Assembly: GCA_007922225.1 (NCBI GenBank)
Contig: ML680053.1
Coordinates: forward strand, 6,068,164-6,132,163
Reading direction: 5' to 3'
Source of the DNA: Emydura subglobosa
Taxonomy: Eukaryota > Chordata > Testudines > Chelidae
DNA length: 64,000 nt
Position numbers and translations under genes: made by a program. This document shows, piece by piece, positions 12,540-24,625 of this stretch (positions within the stretch are counted from its first letter, which is position 1; each line of letters begins with the position of its first letter). The notes below the pieces were generated by a model that saw only the letters and a list, made by a program, of their open reading frames with translations, was not told the origin of the DNA and did no database searches.

Positions 12540-13510
12540 CCTCTGGGGGTTGGAGTCTGGGAGTATACCCCCAGACCGGAAGCAGGTAGGCGGGACTGGG
12601 AGTATAAAAGCCAGGCCTGCCTGCTCAGTCAGGGGAAGGCGGCCGAGGGAGAAGGACGCCTCTCCCTTGGTGCCGGAGCCTAGGGCCGCACCGGACCGCT
12701 CCATGGAGGAGAGGCTGCCGGAGCTACACACCTTGTGGGGCCCTGAGTATCTGGAGGAGCTACCCGAGCTGCCATCCCCCAGTGAACCAGAAGGATCACA
12801 CGGACCCTGCGACCCAGAGGAGCTGCCCTCCACCGACGACTCTGAAGAGTTCCCGGACCTGCCGTCGAGCGACGAGGCCGAGGGCTTCTGGAGTTTCCCT
12901 CGAGCAGAATGGCCCAAGGAGCCGGGGCACGGCCCAAGAGACCAGGCACTCTAGGGAGAGGGTGGGAGGAAGTAGCCCAGGGGCAGCTGACTACAGTCCG
13001 GCCGAGCCCGCGCTCGCACTAAGGCAGCATGTTTCGTCTGGAGCCCCGTGAACAGGACACCCCGTCACTGCCAGGGCCCTGGGCTGGGACGCAGTGGAGA
13101 CGGGTGGGCCTGCGTCCCCCTCCCCCTTCCTACCCCGACCTAGGGGTGATCGCCCACTGAGGGCCAGAGCCTGTTTCCCGCTGTCTGCCCCGGCCTGCCT
13201 ACGGGCCAGGGCTTTGGGACTGTTTGCTCGCCCCTGGGGGGCTAGAGACTGTTTTCCCCATTGCCTGCCTGCCCTGCCGGGGGGCCGGACCTTGGACTAT
13301 TGCCTCGCCCTGCCGAGGGCTGGGCCATAAACTATTTTCTCACCCTGTGAGGGACTGGAGACTGTTCCCGTGGTTACGCCCGCCCTGCATAAGGGCCAGG
13401 GCTTCAGAACAGCCTACGAAGGGCTCGGGGCTGTTCCCATTTACCGGCCTGCCCTGCCCCAGGGTCGGGGCCTTGAACTGCAGGGGCCAGAGCCAGAAAT
13501 TCAGTGAGAA
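12540..13510 (+). mobile_element. LTR-like repeat with TATA box and degenerate minisatellite tail
   Basis: GC-rich segment with ggagtataaaagccaggcc (TATA box near 12600), a purine-rich leader, an open stretch rich in Glu, Pro and Ser, then at about 13150-13500 six or so diverged copies of a roughly 50-bp unit containing 'agggccagggcctt...actgtt...gcctgccctgcc'. The architecture resembles sauropsid LTR retrotransposon ends. I see no pol gene and no paired LTR, so it would be a solo or fragmentary LTR. Edges are uncertain. The 236-codon frame (12244-12954) is probably incidental. Confidence 0.42.
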
Positions 13511-13721
13511 TGGTTTGCCATATTTGGTGCTTCCCATTCAGGTCAAAGGGCATAAAAGGCCCTGGCTGGCAGGAGAAGCCCTGAAAGGGCTTTGTTCTAA
13601 GAACGGGTGATGATAGTTCAGGGCTAGGTACCTGGGGATTGATTATATTAGCGGAACCACTTTGTTTAGCCATCATCATCCTTTGCATACCTATAGCTGT
13701 CATCACCCTCACATAATATAC

Positions 13722-14000
13722 TCAGGGCAGGTCTAGCTGCACCAATGCAGCTGTGCCACCGTAGTGCTGCTGGTGAAGATGCTCTAAGCCGACAGGAGAA
13801 AGCTCTCCCACTGGATTCATAACTCCACCGCTATACGAGGCAGTAGCTATGTCGGTGGGAGAAGCTCTCTTGCTGACATAGTGCTGTCTACCCGGGGGGG
13901 TTAAAGTCGGTCTAACTACCTCGCTAAGGGAAGTCGATTTTTCACACCTCTGAGCGACGCAGTTATACCTAAGTAAGCGTGTTGTGTAGACCAGGCCTTA
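13722..14000. mobile_element. MITE, 'gtctacac' family, subtype with 'gtcggtgggagaagctctc'
   Basis: Begins cagggcaggtctagctgcac and ends tgtgtagaccaggccttac. The inner part has gcagtagctatgtcggtggg and ttcacacctctgagcgacgc, shared with the element at 3343-3590. Confidence 0.75.
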
Positions 14001-14892
14001 CTTACCTTAAGCGTGTGTGTGTCCTGCCGGAGTCTGGCCCTAGCACCGACAGTCTATCGTTTACTGCTAGCTAAGAGCATTCTGCTCTAGCTCCAAATCT
14101 GTGTTTTTGCTGAGAAGATCCCTCGTTCTCTTCTGACTGCTGGATTTTAGTGTTGGGATGTACATGGCCACGGGTCATCCACCTAGTATCTAGTTTCCAT
14201 TTCAAAATGCAGAAGTACATTAGTTTCCTGAAGAAGGACAAACAAAACTCCTTTTGCTGCTCTTCAATAGCTTACTTACGGCAAACCAAATCGACAGTAG
14301 GTGGCTTGTCTTCAGGGGCAAGAGAGACAAGTGCTAAGATGGCAAGACTGATCACTGACTAAGGCACTGCCCCCTTGAGTGGCCCCTGCCCCCCACATTG
14401 GGAATCCGGCAAGGCACACTTCTGTCTTCAAGATTTTTTGAAGCCCAGTGCAGCTGCACTTGCTGACCCCAAGGTGGACTCCAGCCCATTTCATACCCAT
14501 GGCTGTGATACATAATGCTGTTGGAAATCCATTGCAATTTAGCAGGAACTAACAGCACATGTGCACATCTATTTTCTGTGCATGCACTGCAAGGTTGTTA
14601 GACCTACTTTTTATACCCAGAATATTCCTGAGAAACAGATTGCTTCTGACAAGGCTTTCTTCTTTTTTATTTTCCTTTTGAATTATAGGGTTGTTATTTT
14701 TTTAAAGCCCAGGTGGTTCTCTTGTGTTATATAGTGCATATGACAAGCCTTCCAGTTGGTAATTTCCAATAATTTTGTAACACAGTGTAGTGAAAATCCA
14801 TATTTTTATATCATGCCATATAACATTGAAATATTCTGGAAAGTATAAAATTATATGTGGGAAACAGATAATAAATACAACCCTCTAGCTAG

Positions 14893-14918
14893 ACACACAC
14901 ACACACACACACACACAC
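14893..14918. repeat. (AC)13 microsatellite
   Basis: Pure dinucleotide run, followed after about 28 bp by a 21-T tract (14947-14967). Confidence 0.95.
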
Positions 14919-15207
14919 GAGAACGTTCGTATGCCATAAACCAGCCTTTTTTTTTTTTTTTTTTTTTGGCATATTATGTCCTGTGTCTATGCTCTGTGTA
15001 TCACCTTTCCAAGTCTCTTGCTGGGAGCTTGCTGCTGGGCAGTTGGCAAATGTGGAACAATCTGTTTGGAACAGCTTCCACTAGGTTACAAAGGCTATTG
15101 CTGTCTTAGACTTGGCAAACCTCAGACTCTCACAAAGCGATCTCTAGTGTCATTAAAGTCTCTGATCTTCAGTTGACATTGTAAAGGTAAGACTAGAGCC
15201 CAGCACT

Positions 15208-15241
15208 GTGTGTATGTGTGTGTGTGAGAGAGAGAGAGAGA
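15208..15241. repeat. (TG)n(AG)n compound microsatellite
   Basis: TG-rich run changing into AG repeats. Confidence 0.9.
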
Positions 15242-15883
15242 ATCAGAGCAAAAGGCAGAATTTAGTCTATATATCTGTTATGGTGGAAATAACTATGCTC
15301 TGATTTACAAGCTGTGGGACCCAACTGATTACAGGACACCTGTTTTAGAGTGAAGTATGAGTCCTTCAAGTGCAGGTCTACTTTGTAAAAAAAGACACCG
15401 TGGAGTTCCATGTTTATTGACTCTCAACAAATTGATGCAATGCTGGTATTTTAATAAGAGGCTCCCACAGGTATTTCCCATCCCTCTGAATACCAGCGGG
15501 CATATGCTCACAGAGAGGAAGACTAAGTGATTCAAGGATGCATTTATTTGTTTTTTCTGTTTAAACAAAAAGGCTTTTTCTGAACTCTAACCGAGGGAGA
15601 CAGGCAGCTCTCCATAGAAATGAGATCCTATTAAGTGCACTTGTTGGAAATGTTCAGACTTCCTTCCTGAAAGTTCTACTTGTGTATATGGATAACACAA
15701 CACAGTGTTCGGCTTATGTAATAGCCATCTCCTTATATGGTGTCCATCTCTGTAGTAACTGAGCACCTAAACTCCGTTTATGTTTGTTATCTTCCCTGCC
15801 CCTTAGAGGTACGGAAGTATAAATATTCCTATTTTAGGGATGGGAAACCAAAGCCTGGGAAGATTAAGGGATTTACCATTTTC

Positions 15884-16345
15884 ATGGCATCATAGAAATG
15901 TAGGGTTGGCACTCGCCTCGAGAGACCATCAAGTCCAGCCCCCTTCACTGAGGCAGGACCAAGTAAACCTAGACCGTTCCTGACAGGTGTTCGTCCAACC
16001 TGTTCTTAATCGGGATTCTACAACCTCCCTTGGATGCCTATCCCAGAGCATAACTACTCTTCTTGTCCTATCTTCAGTGGACTTGGAGAATGATTGATCA
16101 CAGTCCTCCTTAACATATTTGACGACAGTTATCAGGTTCCCCCTCAGTCTTCTTTTCTCAAGACTAAACATGTCCAGTTTTTAACAATCTTTCCTCTTTT
16201 TTGTTAACTTCATCTGGACTCTCTCCTATTTGTCTCCCCTAAAGTGTGGTGCCCAGACCGACACAGTACTGCACATGAGGCCTTACCAGTGCTGAGCAGA
16301 GTGGGACACGTTTGCTCAGAGTGTAAATGGGCGCCCTTTGTGAAC
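15884..16345 (-). mobile_element. CR1 LINE 3' fragment, antisense to plus strand
   Basis: The plus strand begins tcatagaaatgtagggttgg and continues with agaccatcaagtccagcccc, the reverse complement of a CR1 3' tail. Further right, ccctcagtcttcttttctca and tggactctctcc match the antisense of CR1 ORF2 codons. The minus-strand translation [20 protein letters not shown] is the CR1 'FSLxKRRLRGDLI' motif. Multiple indels. Confidence 0.88.
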
Positions 16346-16689
16346 CATACAATACTCAATTTACATGTAGCCAGACTGACAGATAAACAGTATATATACA
16401 TAACTCCTTATGTATTATCCATACTTACCTTTCACAATGATTGTGATGACCAGTGTGACACAGGATTTTAGTAGAGACCTACCTGACATTCTTTGGTGAA
16501 CTAGTACATACATAACAGAGCCAGGAGATCCCTTGTAACCCTTATACACCCTTCTGTCAGTTGACAGGAAAAGGTCGTTGGATCACACCAGACTTAAGTC
16601 CATTGCTGAATCCAGGCCTATGAAAAGGAAAGAATAGGGGTTGTATTTTTATTGGCTTTTCTGTGGCACTCAGTGTAGGAACAGAGACC

Positions 16690-16860
16690 GTCACAAACAG
16701 TGCCCCTTATTCAGGTCTTCGCTGTGAGAGAGAGGCAGTGTGACTTGCCCAAGGCCACACTGGAAGCTTGTGGTAGAGCTGGGAATAAACTGTAGATCTC
16801 CCAAATTATGCTTCTCATACCAGGCCTTAACTGCAAGACCATCCATGAGAGGAAGTGGGA
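16690..16860 (-). repeat. MIR-like SINE relic
   Basis: The plus strand reads gtgacttgcccaaggccaca ctgg then ggtagagctgggaataaact, the antisense of a MIR SINE. Confidence 0.62.
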
Positions 16861-17127
16861 CACGTGCTGGCAATAAAATTATATTAAATATTTGTTGTTA
16901 TGGAGGTCGCTGAACAGTTTAAATCTGCAACAGTTGATTTTTAGCTATGCAGCAGGATATATGGCTGTAGCTGTCTTCGCTACGGCCTGATCATCTGATG
17001 AAGTAGTTGAAAGAAAGTAAGTTTATGGTACCTTTGTGTACACAGTTGGTTTATTAAATAATTGAGTTTTCAATAACCTTTTAGTAAGCGTCATCCCTTT
17101 TAAGGCTGTCTAATAAAATAATTCAGG

Positions 17128-17172
17128 GGTTTTCAAAAGACACCTAACTCCTTTAGGCTCCTTTGAAAATCC
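17128..17172. repeat. Short palindromic element
   Basis: ggttttcaaaagacacctaa and tttaggctcctttgaaaatc pair as an imperfect hairpin across about 45 bp. Confidence 0.6.
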
Positions 17173-17420
17173 CAGCCAGTAGCCTAACTCAGGATCATCT
17201 GTGATATCCCTGGGCCACGGGAGTAGACAGACTAGTGGTTGGAGTAAGAGGTTCTGTTTATAATTAGAAGTAATGAGAATTTTTGCCCAAAACTCTATTT
17301 GGAAAATCTTTAGCTAGAGCTGGACAGCCTGGGGGACACTGAAAACAAGTTTCCGACTCAGCCTGAAGAAGAAATGCTGTCTTGTGATTGGAGCTGGCGT
17401 TCAAGATGACTGTATTCTTT

Positions 17421-17615
17421 ATCCATCACTGCCACTAACTAACTCTGCGATCTTAAACAAGTCACTTAACCTCTCTGTGCCTCAGTTACCCCCACTATAA
17501 AGGGGGGTGGCACGCTCTATACCTCCCACGCAAACGATATTTGTAAAATACTTGGAGATTCTTGGCTGGAAGACGCCATACACGGGGAAAGTATAAATGA
17601 TTGTATTGTCCTTGC
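17421..17615 (+). repeat. MIR-like SINE relic
   Basis: Contains caagtcacttaacctctctg tgcctcagttaccccc and gtaaaatacttggagattct, in MIR order and fairly well preserved. Confidence 0.72.
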
Positions 17616-18485
17616 TTCTATGAGTTTGTCAGCTGTAAATTTCCTTTTTTTTAATTCCCTTTATTTTAAGGGTAAAAATGAATCCCTTTTCAGTCTGTCC
17701 TAGGCTTTATCTGTAAAGGGGGTAGAAGTTATAAAGGAAACACCATGAGCAACATAATCTCAGCATACCTAATCAGAACAGTTGCAGAACTCCCATAATC
17801 TTCGCTTAGACATGACCCGCCATGCGATGTTAACCCGGCACTAGATTATCAGCATATAGCTGATGAATGGAATTGCTCGTTAAGGAGCCTTTTCTGTCAA
17901 ACTTGTCATGCTCCAGTTTCAGTTTAGGCCTTGAAGGTTTCTGCGCTCATACCGATTGGGCTGATGAGGCATGGTTATGTAAAAATCCTGCAGGATATGA
18001 GAAGCTTCTGGATAGAAGAGAACAACTTAGCTGCATGTGAACCATTTCACGCCATACTGTTAGAGGCACATATCAAAGGGGCCACGTAATCGCACTCGTT
18101 TCCAGCATTTCTTGTGTCGGACTTGCTTTGCAAAAGAAGTTGGCTCTAATGATCTGCCCATAGAATTTCTTTTTTATCAAGAAAACCCTTTAGGTAACAA
18201 AACATTTTCTGAACTCAAGGTTAAAAACTCGACGCTACAATTTGTGAGACAGGCCAAACCAAAGAAGCTGAATTCTGCGGGATGTTCAAAAGTCCAAACT
18301 GAGACCCATATTGTGCAAAGGGCCACTCTTTTTTTAAATAATGGGTTGAACTAACCGAGCAGATGATCACACCTATTTTTAAGAGGGACGGTAATTAATC
18401 ATTGCAGCAACATACCACGGTGGTGCATTCTCTATCACTTACTCTTTACATTGCGCTTGGCTCTCTTCCTAAAAGACAGAATAAA

Positions 18486-18592
18486 ATTTTCAAAAGCACC
18501 CATGTCCCAGTTTCAAGCGTCAGTTAGGCTCCTAAGTCTCGCTGACTCTAGTTGAGATGTTCATAAGTGCCTAAATCTCTTTTGAAAATGGG
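18486..18592. repeat. Short palindromic element, same family
   Basis: Starts attttcaaaagcacccatg and ends taaatctcttttgaaaatgg; arms are inverted repeats. Interior has gttaggctcctaagtctcgc. Confidence 0.6.
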
Positions 18593-19854
18593 CTATATGG
18601 TCCTCAGTCACGCTTGAAAATGTTGCCAGTGCAGTAGTGCAATCACAAGCTATGGGGATAGATGCAGGGCTGACTGGTTGAGGTTCTCTGGCCTGTGTAA
18701 TGCAGGAGCGCAGACTGGCTGACCATAATGCACTGGCGAGCTGGGGGATGGGAGTGTCATGCTGGCCAGGCCCTCCTTGGAGGAGCCGCCCTCCCCCCCC
18801 CACTGTCACAGGTGGCCAGAGCTGGGCTTTGACATCCCAAGGGCTCCTGCTGTGTGTGTGTGTGGGGGGGGAAGCATCCTTCCTGCCCCTCCGTCCCTGC
18901 ACTGGGCGCAGGGGCCCATTTAGGTGGTGGGGGGGCTTTTGCATTACCTTGATTTTCCTAGCAGCTGGGAGCGAGGTTGCTTGCTCAGCTCCTCTTTCCC
19001 CCGCCCCTCCCCGGCCTGGCCTTGGCTCAGCCACTAGGAGCGCAGAGGTGTGGCAGAGCCAATAGCAGGGCCGGGAGCCTCTGCAGCCCTTTTTCGGTCT
19101 GGCCACAAAGAGGCTCAGGTGGGCGGAGCAAGGCGAGCTCCCCGCAGCCTCGGTGCCGAGTGTGAGGAGCTGCAGGTGTCACCATGAGCTGCCCCTCCCC
19201 TTCACATGCTGCCACCTTAACGAGGCAGGGCCAGGCTCCCTGCGATCCCAGTAGAGACAGGGCTGCTCAGGCCGGGGAGGGGGCTGCTGTCCCCAATACA
19301 TTCAGGGGATGATTATCCACACAGGCAGCCCAGCTTTGGAAGTTTAATGACACCAGGGAGCCGTGGGGACCCCGGCCACGCAGGGGCCAGGAAGCCGACC
19401 CACTGGCAGGGCTCCAGGGCAGAACCCTTCACGCCTCCCCCCACCCACCTGCTGCCAGGCAGCCCAGGGTCATCTGCCCCGTCACTCCCACTCCCAGATG
19501 CCCCCCTCTCCCTCCCCGCTGTCCCCACAGGTGGGGAAGGGGAGTGGGGTAGAACAGGAAACGTCAGCTCACTAGTGTAGACATGGCCTTCGTCACTGCC
19601 ATCAGCAGCTACGCCTCTGAATCTGCCCAGGGAGCACATCTGCCGCGGAAGGTCACCGACAGTGCAGTGCTGCCCTGCAAAATGACTGTAAAACGGACTT
19701 TACAGCGATGGGCTCCCTGTGCAAACTCAGTGGCATAGCTGCGATGCTTACTGGCTAAGTCAAGGTTTGGCTAGCTCGGAGTCCCAGCAACCGTACTCAC
19801 TTTGGGAAGGGAGCTTTAGTCTATTTTGGTTTGCCTGTCACCTACACACCTCAT

Positions 19855-20110
19855 TAATAGGGTCCAATTGCAGAAGCTTTACTGGTGATACTGATGCCTC
19901 AGACAGAAAACGCCTAGCTGGCAGGTCTCCCATGTAGCTGCACTATGCTAATGGGAGAGCAATCTGCTAGTCAGCAGGAAACCGTCTACTGCTTACATAG
20001 CGCTGTCCACTCTGGCGCTTCCATCGGTAAAACTTACGTTGTTCGGCAGCTGTGTTTTTTCACACACACCCCCACTGACTGAGAAACGTGCTTGTGTTGA
20101 CATAGCCCAA
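19855..20110. mobile_element. Eroded MITE, 'gtctacac' family
   Basis: Shows tacatagcgctgtccactct, ttttttcacacacaccccca and a 3' end like gtgttgacatagcccaag. The left end is unclear. A similar end (actagtgtagacatggcct) at about 19573 may be a further fragment. Confidence 0.45.
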
Positions 20111-20154
20111 GCTACTTAAATGGCTCCCCAAACCCTAGTACTTTGGGGTGGGGC

Positions 20155-20255
20155 CCAGCTTTTTGGTTTGTGTTCGTACAGCGCCTAGCGCAATGGGGTC
20201 ATGGTCCATGATGAGGACGCCTAGGCACTAGCACAATACAAAAATAGTTCCCAAG
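20155..20255 (+). repeat. Dispersed repeat, 'gtacagcgcctagcacaatgg' family
   Basis: Carries gttcgtacagcgcctagcgc aatggggtcatggtcc and ctaggcactagcacaatac. The same phrase recurs, in both orientations, at about 46480, 39283, 47000 and 52240. Likely the 3' part of a reptile SINE. Confidence 0.65.
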
Positions 20256-20274
20256 TATGTCAGAGGTGTTCCTG

Positions 20275-20375
20275 TGTTAATCCTCACAGCACTTCTTTGT
20301 GAGGTAGGGAATGTTACCCCCGGGCTGGGCTCCCTGTTGGACAGATGGAGAACGGGGGAACTGTGTGACTAAGGG
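20275..20375 (-). repeat. SINE relic
   Basis: Contains tcctcacagcacttctttgt gaggtaggga and acagatggagaacgggggaa, the antisense of a MIR-like SINE. Confidence 0.5.
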
Positions 20376-22033
20376 CTAGTGCCTCAAAGGGCTTTTAGGT
20401 GCCTAACTGCCATTTTAGGCAACTAAATCCAAAAGGTCGGTCCCCAAAATCATTGCTTCGCTGCTGAAGCCCAATTTTCTGTTGGTTTTCTGAGTGCTGG
20501 GGCCTGGCAACGAACATGTACCTAAGCCGGGGGAGTCGCAGGCTAGGTGTTTGCCTGTCCTGAGGGAGCCCAAGCCGGTAGGCCTGCCCAGCATACGGCT
20601 ACTGGACTGAGCCCAGCAAAGGCTGGCAGTGGCAGGGTGGGGGAGGGTGCTTCACTTTTGCCCAGTGGGTGGGGTTCTCATCCAGGCTGTGGAACACCTG
20701 GGTTCAAAGCTCTTGTCTGCCTTATGCGGCGCAAGGATTAGCGCAAGGTGCCCAAGTCACAGCAGTGCTAAGGCCAGGAGCGGGTCACAGCTGTGCAGGC
20801 GCCCGCGCCGCATCTCACCATTTCCCATTGGCTCGCTTAGGCAGCTCCCGGCTTAGCGTGCTGGTTTATGTGAGGCCCATTCTTAGGAGGGGGCGTATCT
20901 TGCCCCTTGCATTGGTCAGGGAACCTAGGCACCTCATTCAAGGCTGTGGAGTCCACAAGGCGGCAGGGTATGTAACTGTAATGCTAAATCTAAAGCCCCT
21001 GCGTGGCTGTAGCCCCCGCGGTGCCTTAATAGTGTTGAAGAGCGAGGCCTAAGTGACTCACTCACGGTCACAGACGGTTGTGGTGGAACAGGGCCAACGT
21101 CCCAGGCTGGCCCCTGGACACTGCAGCTGCCGTTTCTCTTGGCGTCATGTTCCGATTCCAGGTGGGGCTGGCAATGCTGACTGATTTGACAAACCTAAAC
21201 GAAACCCATCACTGCACGCCGTGGGAAATGGCTAAGCCCGAGCAGGCACCAAGGTGCCTGAAATTCATGTGTAAAGCCTCATGTTGCCGAGCAGACAACA
21301 TCAGGGGCCAAATCCGTTTTCAGCTGGCCTTTGAGCAGCATTCAGCACTAAGCCAGCGTGAATGTGCATGTGAATGAGCCACTTGGCGGCTGCCTAGCTA
21401 CAAATTGTGCTCAAGCAACAGCTAAAAGCACATTACTATAATTACTGCGCCATGGGCCCGGTCTCGCAGTTGCCCACCATTAAGTAATAGGCTGGCTTCA
21501 GCGCCCAGAGATCACCTTGTAATGCAGTGTTTTGGTAGCACGCGCGATTAGCCAAAACACACCAGTGGGCCTGGCATGTCCCTGAGCGTGGCTAATGCCA
21601 GCTGCTTCAAAGGGATACATGCGACCAGCTCTTCAAACGCGCGCACCCTTCTGAGTGCATCACTGCCACCATCACACAACGTAGCCCTGGTCTGGGCCAA
21701 TTAGTTGGGTGCCTAAATGGCAGCTGCGTGCGTTTGGTCCCGTAGCCCACCGAACCCCTGTTTAGATGTTCCCGCCAATGGTCAAGACGTCTAGTCCTGC
21801 TTTGCCACAGCCAGCATGAGCCACCTGGGCCACTCACAAAGTCGCTGTGTTTCAGTGTCCTTGGGTAGCACACTCCCCCTCCTCCCTCCCCCGCCCCCCC
21901 CGGGGCGCTCCCCAACACACACGCTACTGCTGGTGCTTTAAAATGGTCAGCTGACTGCTGCTAAGTGTGACTTTCACTCATCCCATTGCACACAACTTTA
22001 TTGGCCAGGAAGGCAATTTTGTCCCTACTCGCC

Positions 22034-22052
22034 GGGGGGGGGGGGGGGGGGG
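22034..22052. repeat. Poly-G tract, 19 G
   Basis: Uninterrupted G run, prone to sequencing error and G-quadruplex formation. Confidence 0.95.
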
Positions 22053-23139
22053 CAGGCATGTCCTAGCCTAATAAGTAAGCAGGCCTCATTTTTGCAGCAC
22101 TGGCTGTGAGCTAATGGACTAAAATGTGTGGGTGTAGCTGTAATCCAAAGCCGCGCCCGTTTGGCATCACAGGTCTATGTTGGTAATGCAAGAAAAGCTT
22201 TGCTGGCTCTAGGCCGGCCGCCTCACCTGACCAGTGTTACTTGGCAGCGTGCCATGGTGCCTGAGGCATCGTGAGTGGCTGCTCCGCTATGCTCTAGCGC
22301 ACAATAAACCAAGCCCCTGGCAACCAGCGTCTAGCCCACGCTGATCTGCACATGCCCCCCGGCAGTTAGTAGGCAGTATTGGACTGCTTTAATCTGTTTG
22401 ACATAATGCTGGCTATTTCTACAGCCTGCATGTTAGCATTAGGGCAGATGCCGATTGGTCTGGGTCACTCGAGCGCTCTGCTGGTGTGTACGCATTGGAG
22501 GCCCTTGGGTAGGGCTCTGCCCCTCATGGATCCAAGTTTCCCCATCTGTAAAACGAACATTAACCAGCCTTTTGTCAAGCACGTTGAGCTGGGTGGCCGG
22601 GACGTGCGACTCCAGGCTAGCTGACAGGAGGGGGCAGCAGCTGGAACTGGCACCATATCACGGCCCTTGACTGGGTTCAAGGAGTAACGCTGTTAGCTGG
22701 TAACAGTACTAAGCTGTTATGTTGCTTAGCCACTGGAAGGGGATGTGATACCCAGCAGCCCCGGGCCTTATGGTATCCATAGGGCCACAGCCTGTCTTGA
22801 CTTCATGGGTATGCAAGACTCACCCTGCCATGGACCCACACTACTGTCATGGCCCAGCTGGGGTCAGGGCGGAGAGGCTGCGTGCTCGGGTAATACGCCA
22901 CACCACTAACATTATCCTCCACGGTAGTAAGGACAGTGACTGCACCCCATGTAGCACTCCTGTGTAAAGTCCTCTACATCCAGGGCTTAGGGTTTAGCCT
23001 GTAACAAGTAGGCAACGCCATTTATTTGGGGAAATGGAATAATCAGGTACTCCCAGTCTGTTCCATGACTCTGGCACTAAGCCTAGTACGACTATAACAA
23101 CCAGAGTAACTGAAAGCCCATTACAAACGTTAAGCCTTA

Positions 23140-23539
23140 NNNNNNNNNNNNNNNNNNNNNNNNNNNNNNNNNNNNNNNNNNNNNNNNNNNNNNNNNNNNN
23201 NNNNNNNNNNNNNNNNNNNNNNNNNNNNNNNNNNNNNNNNNNNNNNNNNNNNNNNNNNNNNNNNNNNNNNNNNNNNNNNNNNNNNNNNNNNNNNNNNNNN
23301 NNNNNNNNNNNNNNNNNNNNNNNNNNNNNNNNNNNNNNNNNNNNNNNNNNNNNNNNNNNNNNNNNNNNNNNNNNNNNNNNNNNNNNNNNNNNNNNNNNNN
23401 NNNNNNNNNNNNNNNNNNNNNNNNNNNNNNNNNNNNNNNNNNNNNNNNNNNNNNNNNNNNNNNNNNNNNNNNNNNNNNNNNNNNNNNNNNNNNNNNNNNN
23501 NNNNNNNNNNNNNNNNNNNNNNNNNNNNNNNNNNNNNNN
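23140..23539. other. Assembly gap (400 N)
   Basis: A run of exactly 400 N, followed immediately by an A homopolymer. The size may be an estimate or a fixed placeholder. The apparent open frame across it is an artefact. Confidence 1.
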
Positions 23540-24044
23540 AAAAAAAAAAATTGATTTAGTCAAAACATTGCAAAAAATCTGTGTGGATGCTCTTATTTCA
23601 GTTTAACCCAGGCCTGTTTCAGTTCATCTTAAATCAATTACGCAGATGTTTTCTGCTAAACTGAAATATTCCAGTTTTAAACTGACTCAAGTGGAATTTA
23701 CAAAAACTTTTAAATTAAACCGCTTCAGCTGTCTCTTCTAAGCAAGGCCTGACTGTGCTGTGGTTCCATGGTTTCCTGGTCCTGTGTATGAGCTTCCATG
23801 TAGGTAGGTGATTATGAATTCACATGGTTATAGAGAGAGAATATACTCCTCTTTGCTTCACATACACTCAAAAATCCATTTAGATAAGGAGCAGTGTCTC
23901 TGGGGAGAGCGTGTTAGACCTGAGATCATCTTACTGTTCTTTTGAATTACCCAGTTTATTAGCCAAGTGACCCTTGTGTATTATGGCTAGAGTTAACCTT
24001 TAAACAATGGCAAAAATAGAACGCTTTTAAACACAAAATATTCT

Positions 24045-24050
24045 TTTATT
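24045..24050 (-). terminator. Candidate distal polyadenylation signal AATAAA of TENM4
   Basis: On the minus strand AATAAA is followed by agaatattttgtgtttaaaa, a U/GU-rich stretch suited to CstF binding. It is the most gene-distal good candidate before the assembly gap. A similar signal at about 24335 is an alternative. Motif evidence only. Confidence 0.4.
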
Positions 24051-24605
24051 TGTCACCGAAGGCTACACACGGTCACTTCTGTTTGTTTTTCTAGAAGGTA
24101 TCTACATCTGCACGTATTTACAGCCTTGTAATATTTACACAGTCAAGAATACAGTGTTAGAAACACAAAGTGTCGAGAAAAAAATTTTCTCAAAAATTAG
24201 TTCCAGACTTCAGGAAAATGATTATCCATGGTAATGACAAGAGGCTCCAGAGTTGGTCTCAGAGACGCAGCTTCGATGCAGAGTCCTCTTTCTAGATCGG
24301 AGCTGCACTCAGATGTCCTCATGCAAAATAAGCAGATTTATTTTTGAATAGAAAAGTGTGATTCTTTGATTTGTGACGTCAAGCACATCAATGAAACTGT
24401 GCTACAGGTTGACCTATTCTCTGCTAGACCAGTTGGCATTCACTTGGAGTTTTCTGGGATCCTCTGCCCAGTCCCATTTCCCTCTGGGGGTGGGTGGGTA
24501 ACAGGCAAGCCATGTAACATTTTGTCATTAGCACAAATGTTTATAGCACTTAAAAAAGAGGAGACAGAGACACTAATTCTATTCCCTACTCCTGCCCCCC
24601 ACCCC

Positions 24606-24625
24606 TTTTTTTTTTTTTTTTTTTT
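24606..24625. repeat. Poly-T tract, 20 T
   Basis: T homopolymer inside the probable TENM4 3' UTR (poly-A in the transcript). Confidence 0.95.

Larger units (their letters stand above)
14001..15883. other. Intergenic, no gene seen
   Basis: Holds microsatellites and a poly-T tract. No coding or RNA gene signal. Confidence 0.55.
18593..23139. other. GC-richer intergenic block
   Basis: Richer in G+C and CpG than the flanks, especially 18750-19560 and 20540-20860. It includes a CCAAT motif (gagccaatagc, about 19050) and a GC box (gtgggcggagc, about 19120). Several open frames of 60-130 codons exist on both strands but none shows family character or splice-supported exons. Could be a CpG island, old repeats or a local composition shift. 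Confidence 0.4.

Noticed and set aside
12244..12954. 236-codon open frame as a novel gene
   Set aside because: Composition follows the GC-rich LTR-like repeat. It begins inside different repeat sequence and shows no domain.
1..23139. The gene normally downstream of TENM4 (NARS2 in mammals)
   Set aside because: No asparaginyl-tRNA synthetase sequence recognised on either strand. Probably beyond the left edge.
22994..23563. 189-codon open frame spanning the N run
   Set aside because: Most of it is unknown bases, so it is an artefact.
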